Shown: piece after piece, positions 61,145 through 64,000 of the stretch
Layout: the number at the start of each line of letters is the position of its first letter
Position numbering within the stretch: position 1 is the first letter of the stretch
NCBI RefSeq assembly: GCF_014696715.1
Contig: NZ_JACJQO010000005.1
Span: 434,001 to 498,000, forward strand
Source of the DNA: Pseudanabaena sp. FACHB-2040
GTDB lineage: Bacteria > Cyanobacteriota > Cyanobacteriia > Phormidesmidales > Phormidesmidaceae
Length of the DNA: 64,000 bases
Direction: 5' to 3'
Notes under the pieces: model-generated
What the model was told of the DNA's origin: nothing
The model's input: the letters and a program-made list of their open reading frames with translations, nothing else
The model's database searches: none
Translations under genes and position numbers: made by a program

Positions 61145-63103
61145 TCACAAAATTCTCACCCAGTAGCGATCGCGCCCCCGCCGCTTGGCCTGGTACAGAG
61201 CAGCATCAGCTGCCGCCAACAGTTCATCGCAGGAGCCATCACTGCTGGGCATAGTGCTGGCAATGCCCATACTAGCTGTCACATAGGGGCTGACAGCAGA
61301 GTTAGGGTGGGGAACCTGCAGGCTGGCAATTTCGCTTTGGATAGCCTCTGCGACCACAATTGCGCCAGCTCGGCGGGTGTTCGGCAAAATCACGGTAAAC
61401 TCCTCGCCGCCATAGCGAGCAACCAAATCTGCCGTTCGCTTTACCGCTCGACAGAGCGCCTGGGCCACCTTAAATAAGCAGACATCTCCCTGCTGGTGCC
61501 CGAAAAAGTCGTTGTAGATTTTGAAATAGTCTACATCTAGCAAAATCAGAGACAGGGGCTGCCCTTCTCGAGCCATGCGCTGCCATTCCTGCTGTAGGTA
61601 ATCATCAAAGCGTCTGCGGTTAGCGACTTTGGTCAAACTGTCGAAGGTCGCTAGCCGTTCTAATTTCAGGTTGGCCGCCTGCAGATCCGCCTCTACCGAT
61701 TTACGCTCAGTGATGTCGATACAGTTACCAATAATGCCCTGGACCTCACCGCTCGGGGAAACAAAAGGACTGACGATGGTTTGGTACCAGCGCGTTTCTC
61801 CAAAGACATTGGTGATAGTGAGTTCTTCCTGAAGAGTAATGCGCTGGCTGATGACCTGCTGGTTAAGGGTGAAGAGGTGCTCCAAATCAGCCGGGGTCAC
61901 GTTGGGATTAAACTCGGTTTCGACTTTGCCGATCATCTCCTCTGGCTGCTTGCCGTGCATGGAGGCACTGGCTTGGTTAACGGCAATGAGGCGGCCCTGG
62001 CAGTCCTTGACAAAGGTAGCGCTAGGCATGTTGTCAATCACCTGCTGAAGAAACTGCTTTTGGGTATTGAGTTCATCCTGGGTGCGTTTAAGGTCAGTAA
62101 TGTCCCAAAATACTCCCTGTACGCCAGTGATCTGACGATCTGCTCCATAAACAGGAGACTTGATCACCTGGACATAGATCTCCTCTTGCCCAGCAGGCGT
62201 TTTGTGAGCTTCGACCGTGCGCAGTGTAGCGCCTGTTGTGGTCACACGCTCGTTGTCGGCCGTATATTTATCAGCTAAAGAGGGAGGGTAAAAATCATAG
62301 GCGGTCTTACCTAAGCAATCTTCAATCGGCCTGTCTAAAGTTTTGAGAAAAGCCGGATTAGCAAAGATCAGGCGGCCTTCTACATCGGTTCGATAGAGGC
62401 AATGGGGCAAAACTTCTGTAAGAGACTGGTAGAGGGCACGGCTCTCCTTAAGGGCATTTTCAGCCTGCTTTTGCTCCGTTGTGTCTCGAACGATGATTAG
62501 GACTTCGTTTTCACCACTCGGCACAATTCTAGATTCTTCATACCGGCAGACACCGGCCTGCTCAAACTGGTATTCATGAATCTGCATTGTGCCTGTAGCC
62601 AAGGCCTGACGGATGAAGTGCAGCCGTTCTTCCGCCATCGGCGAGGGCAGGAACTCAAAAAGATGTTTGCCTACCAATTCTTCAGCCGGGGCCAGCAGGA
62701 AGACTTCGCCCGAATTCATCAGACTGAGGCAAATTCCGTCTCCAGAGTAGCGAACCAGCAGATCTGGAATGGCATTGAGGATAATGGCCTGAGTTGCTTC
62801 ACTTTGTCGCAGCGCCTGAGTTCGCTCGGCTATTTGAGCTTCTAGGGCAAGGTTGTAGCTGGCCAGCATCCGTTCCGCTGCAACCCAAGCTTCAGGGTCG
62901 TTCAAATCTAGCGTTTCAGAAGCCGCAACAGGGGCTCCGCTTGCTTGGGCCTTATGGGAAGGGGCACGAGAACTTTTCCAGAGCCCCTGTCTGATGCACC
63001 TAAAGGTCCGCCCTAGAAAGCCGAGGATTATCCGAAGAACCGCTTTGAGAGATAAACGGTACACAGTATTGAGAAGCCTCTCTAGGCAATTGAAACGTAC
63101 CAC
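61145..63103 (-). CDS. PAS-PAS-PAS-GGDEF diguanylate cyclase
   Basis: 652 residues. After a ~100-residue basic, partly hydrophobic and coiled start come three PAS/PAC sensor units (about 105-225, 230-350, 355-475; typical ends are VQGVFWDITDLKRTQDEL and VQGIIGNCIDITERKSVEADL) and a GGDEF domain with active site ARYGGEEFTVILPN. An RTAD sequence five residues before GGEEF is a complete product-inhibition I-site. Predicted to make c-di-GMP from two GTP in response to signals read by the PAS units. GTG 63103 start. Confidence 0.93.
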   Translation of the reverse strand: MVRFNCLERLLNTVYRLSLKAVLRIILGFLGRTFRCIRQGLWKSSRAPSHKAQASGAPVAASETLDLNDPEAWVAAERMLASYNLALEAQIAERTQALRQSEATQAIILNAIPDLLVRYSGDGICLSLMNSGEVFLLAPAEELVGKHLFEFLPSPMAEERLHFIRQALATGTMQIHEYQFEQAGVCRYEESRIVPSGENEVLIIVRDTTEQKQAENALKESRALYQSLTEVLPHCLYRTDVEGRLIFANPAFLKTLDRPIEDCLGKTAYDFYPPSLADKYTADNERVTTTGATLRTVEAHKTPAGQEEIYVQVIKSPVYGADRQITGVQGVFWDITDLKRTQDELNTQKQFLQQVIDNMPSATFVKDCQGRLIAVNQASASMHGKQPEEMIGKVETEFNPNVTPADLEHLFTLNQQVISQRITLQEELTITNVFGETRWYQTIVSPFVSPSGEVQGIIGNCIDITERKSVEADLQAANLKLERLATFDSLTKVANRRRFDDYLQQEWQRMAREGQPLSLILLDVDYFKIYNDFFGHQQGDVCLFKVAQALCRAVKRTADLVARYGGEEFTVILPNTRRAGAIVVAEAIQSEIASLQVPHPNSAVSPYVTASMGIASTMPSSDGSCDELLAAADAALYQAKRRGRDRYWVRIL

Positions 63104-63217
63104 TAGGGCATGAGCGCAGCAGACAAGCTTTGAAGAGTTTAGCTCTTTCCCAAACTAGCAAGGGGAAGAGATGCAAGGACTCTAGGCGTAATGGGCAGTT
63201 AACAGTCTTACTTAACA

Positions 63218-63889
63218 TTAACTGCTTAACAATGTTATGGGCAGCGTCAGGGTGCCGCTAGGGAGTAGCCCCACACCTGTCCCTACATCCATCAACGCAT
63301 CAAACAAAGACTCAGATAGGTTTCTAGAATGCAAAACAACTTCTAGGCTGGAAGCCCGATAAAGCGTGCAGCGGATAGTGTGTAGCGTGGTTTGTAGGAC
63401 TGCCCCAACCAAAACAGAGTCCCGCCGTAGGTTGAGGGCTGTTGATCGCTCCAGCACCTCATCTCGCCTAGGGCCTGCTAAGGCAAAACAGCCCAAGGCC
63501 CCGCTTTGATCAGTAACGGCCAACGAGCCAGCCTCCAAGCGGGTCACGAGGCTGTCTGCCTGATCCGGCAGACATAGCATCAAATAGTCATTCATCGTTA
63601 ACCGCAGGGCAACTATCTGCCCAGCTATCTGGCTAGTCAATGGAGGCGCAGCAGCGGCCCCAGGAACGATCTGATCGACGCGCTCCGCTGCCCCTCGACC
63701 AGAAACCGACACTTTGCCCAGGCAGGCCCAATCGATCAAGACAGCGCCGGTCAGCCGCTGCTGCTGCTCCCGTTCGGGGTTGCCAAAGTGCCGAGCCATA
63801 CACCAGCCCGCCAGCAGCTCTGTTTGTACTGGGTAACGGCGGTAGACACCAGACAGGGGGCTAGTTTTAACCAAAGGCGTTAGCGTCAT
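63218..63889 (-). CDS. Sarcosine oxidase gamma-subunit-like protein (SoxG-like)
   Basis: 223 residues with the GcvT/SoxG-type fold: LIDWACLGKVSVSGRGAAERVDQIVPG, YLMLCLPDQADSLVTRLE and FALAGPRRDEVLERSTALNLR. Gamma subunits are the short folate-binding-domain-like partner of SoxB-A. Here the upstream gene on the same strand ends in a GcvT/SoxA-like tail (63893 onward), which supports a sox-type cluster that continues off the window. Could instead be a stand-alone GcvT-like protein (YgfZ type), but it lacks the K-G-C-Y motif. Confidence 0.75.
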   Translation of the reverse strand: MTLTPLVKTSPLSGVYRRYPVQTELLAGWCMARHFGNPEREQQQRLTGAVLIDWACLGKVSVSGRGAAERVDQIVPGAAAAPPLTSQIAGQIVALRLTMNDYLMLCLPDQADSLVTRLEAGSLAVTDQSGALGCFALAGPRRDEVLERSTALNLRRDSVLVGAVLQTTLHTIRCTLYRASSLEVVLHSRNLSESLFDALMDVGTGVGLLPSGTLTLPITLLSS

Positions 63890-63892
63890 GAT

Positions 63893-64000
63893 TTAAGAAG
63901 TTAGGCGAGTACCGTCTGGGTCGTAAGCAGCCTGAGCCAGAACAGTTGCCTGCACCTGTTGACCGCTGCCCAGCCGAATTGTAAATTCCCGCTCGGGCTG
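63893..64000 (-). CDS. C-terminal end of a GcvT/SoxA-like protein (cut by window edge)
   Basis: The last 35 codons of a gene that starts beyond position 64000. The tail QQVQATVLAQAAYDPDGTRL has the A-x-V...YDP-G-RL pattern at the C-terminus of aminomethyltransferase-like folds, including sarcosine and dimethylglycine oxidases. Stop at 63893, three bases before the SoxG-like start. The product cannot be fixed from this fragment. Confidence 0.55.
   Translation of the reverse strand, partial: QPEREFTIRLGSGQQVQATVLAQAAYDPDGTRLTS

Noticed and set aside
1-64000. CRISPR array, transposase, tRNA or rRNA genes
   Set aside because: I read the intergenic regions on both strands and found no regularly spaced direct repeats, no transposase-like frame, no tRNA T-loop box and no rRNA-like stretch.

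Overview
The window looks like chromosomal DNA of a filamentous, Leptolyngbya/Nodosilinea-like cyanobacterium. The HIP1 palindrome GCGATCGC, a cyanobacterial hallmark, recurs throughout (for example 17-24, 1636-1643, 2242-2249). Several families are typically cyanobacterial: DUF3038 with DUF4335, LL-diaminopimelate aminotransferase, a DHNA-CoA thioesterase of the Slr0204 type used for phylloquinone, and the treZ-treY-treH trehalose cluster. The genus is inference. I see no tRNA, rRNA, CRISPR array, insertion sequence or prophage. Genes are densely packed in short operons on both strands, and the window edges cut an alpha/beta hydrolase (left) and a sarcosine-oxidase-like gene (right).

Layout. 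1-7 kb: truB, chromate transporter, a small two-domain laccase-like multicopper oxidase followed by a Gly-Gly-Glu lipoprotein, an Fe(II)/2-oxoglutarate hydroxylase and an alpha/beta-fold protein with an altered nucleophile elbow. 7-9.4 kb: a lower-GC block with fabF divergent from an HxlR-type regulator. 9.4-13 kb: a 957-residue membrane-anchored protein with a 29-residue periodic coiled coil and C-terminal TPRs, and a pentapeptide-repeat protein. 13-20 kb: a double-domain SagB/ThcOx-type nitroreductase, a DUF2236 protein, and an orphan sugar-type periplasmic binding lipoprotein encoded directly after a Cache/HAMP hybrid histidine kinase. 19.6-26 kb: dapL, msrA, a degenerate receiver, queF, and a 986-residue fusion of a PlsY-like membrane domain to a PEP-synthase/rifampicin-phosphotransferase-like enzyme. 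26-40 kb: membrane protein, hemerythrin protein, DUF4335/DUF3038 pair, endonuclease V, class 3 lipase, UPF0182 protein, a NarL-type response regulator, cupin, pgi, and a ferredoxin-like protein. 40-50.5 kb: small lipoprotein, DUF547, rhodanese, nucleotidyltransferase/2H-phosphoesterase pair, GNAT, methyltransferase, SRAP, SRPBCC, HugZ-like protein, and a three-gene permease module. 50.5-57.6 kb: pgeF-treZ-treY-treH on the minus strand. 57.8-64 kb: birA, M23 peptidase, DHNA-CoA thioesterase, a small membrane protein, a PAS-GGDEF diguanylate cyclase and the soxG/soxA-like pair.

How the genes work together. The clear metabolic unit is trehalose metabolism: TreY and TreZ make trehalose from maltodextrins and TreH hydrolyses it. 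The kinase plus binding protein most likely form a ligand-sensing unit rather than an ABC importer, because no permease or ATPase lies nearby. The most unusual items are the PlsY/PEP-synthase-like fusion, the 29-residue-repeat membrane protein, the binding-protein/kinase pair, the type-C-like two-domain multicopper oxidase with its lipoprotein neighbour, and the fabF/hxlR block.
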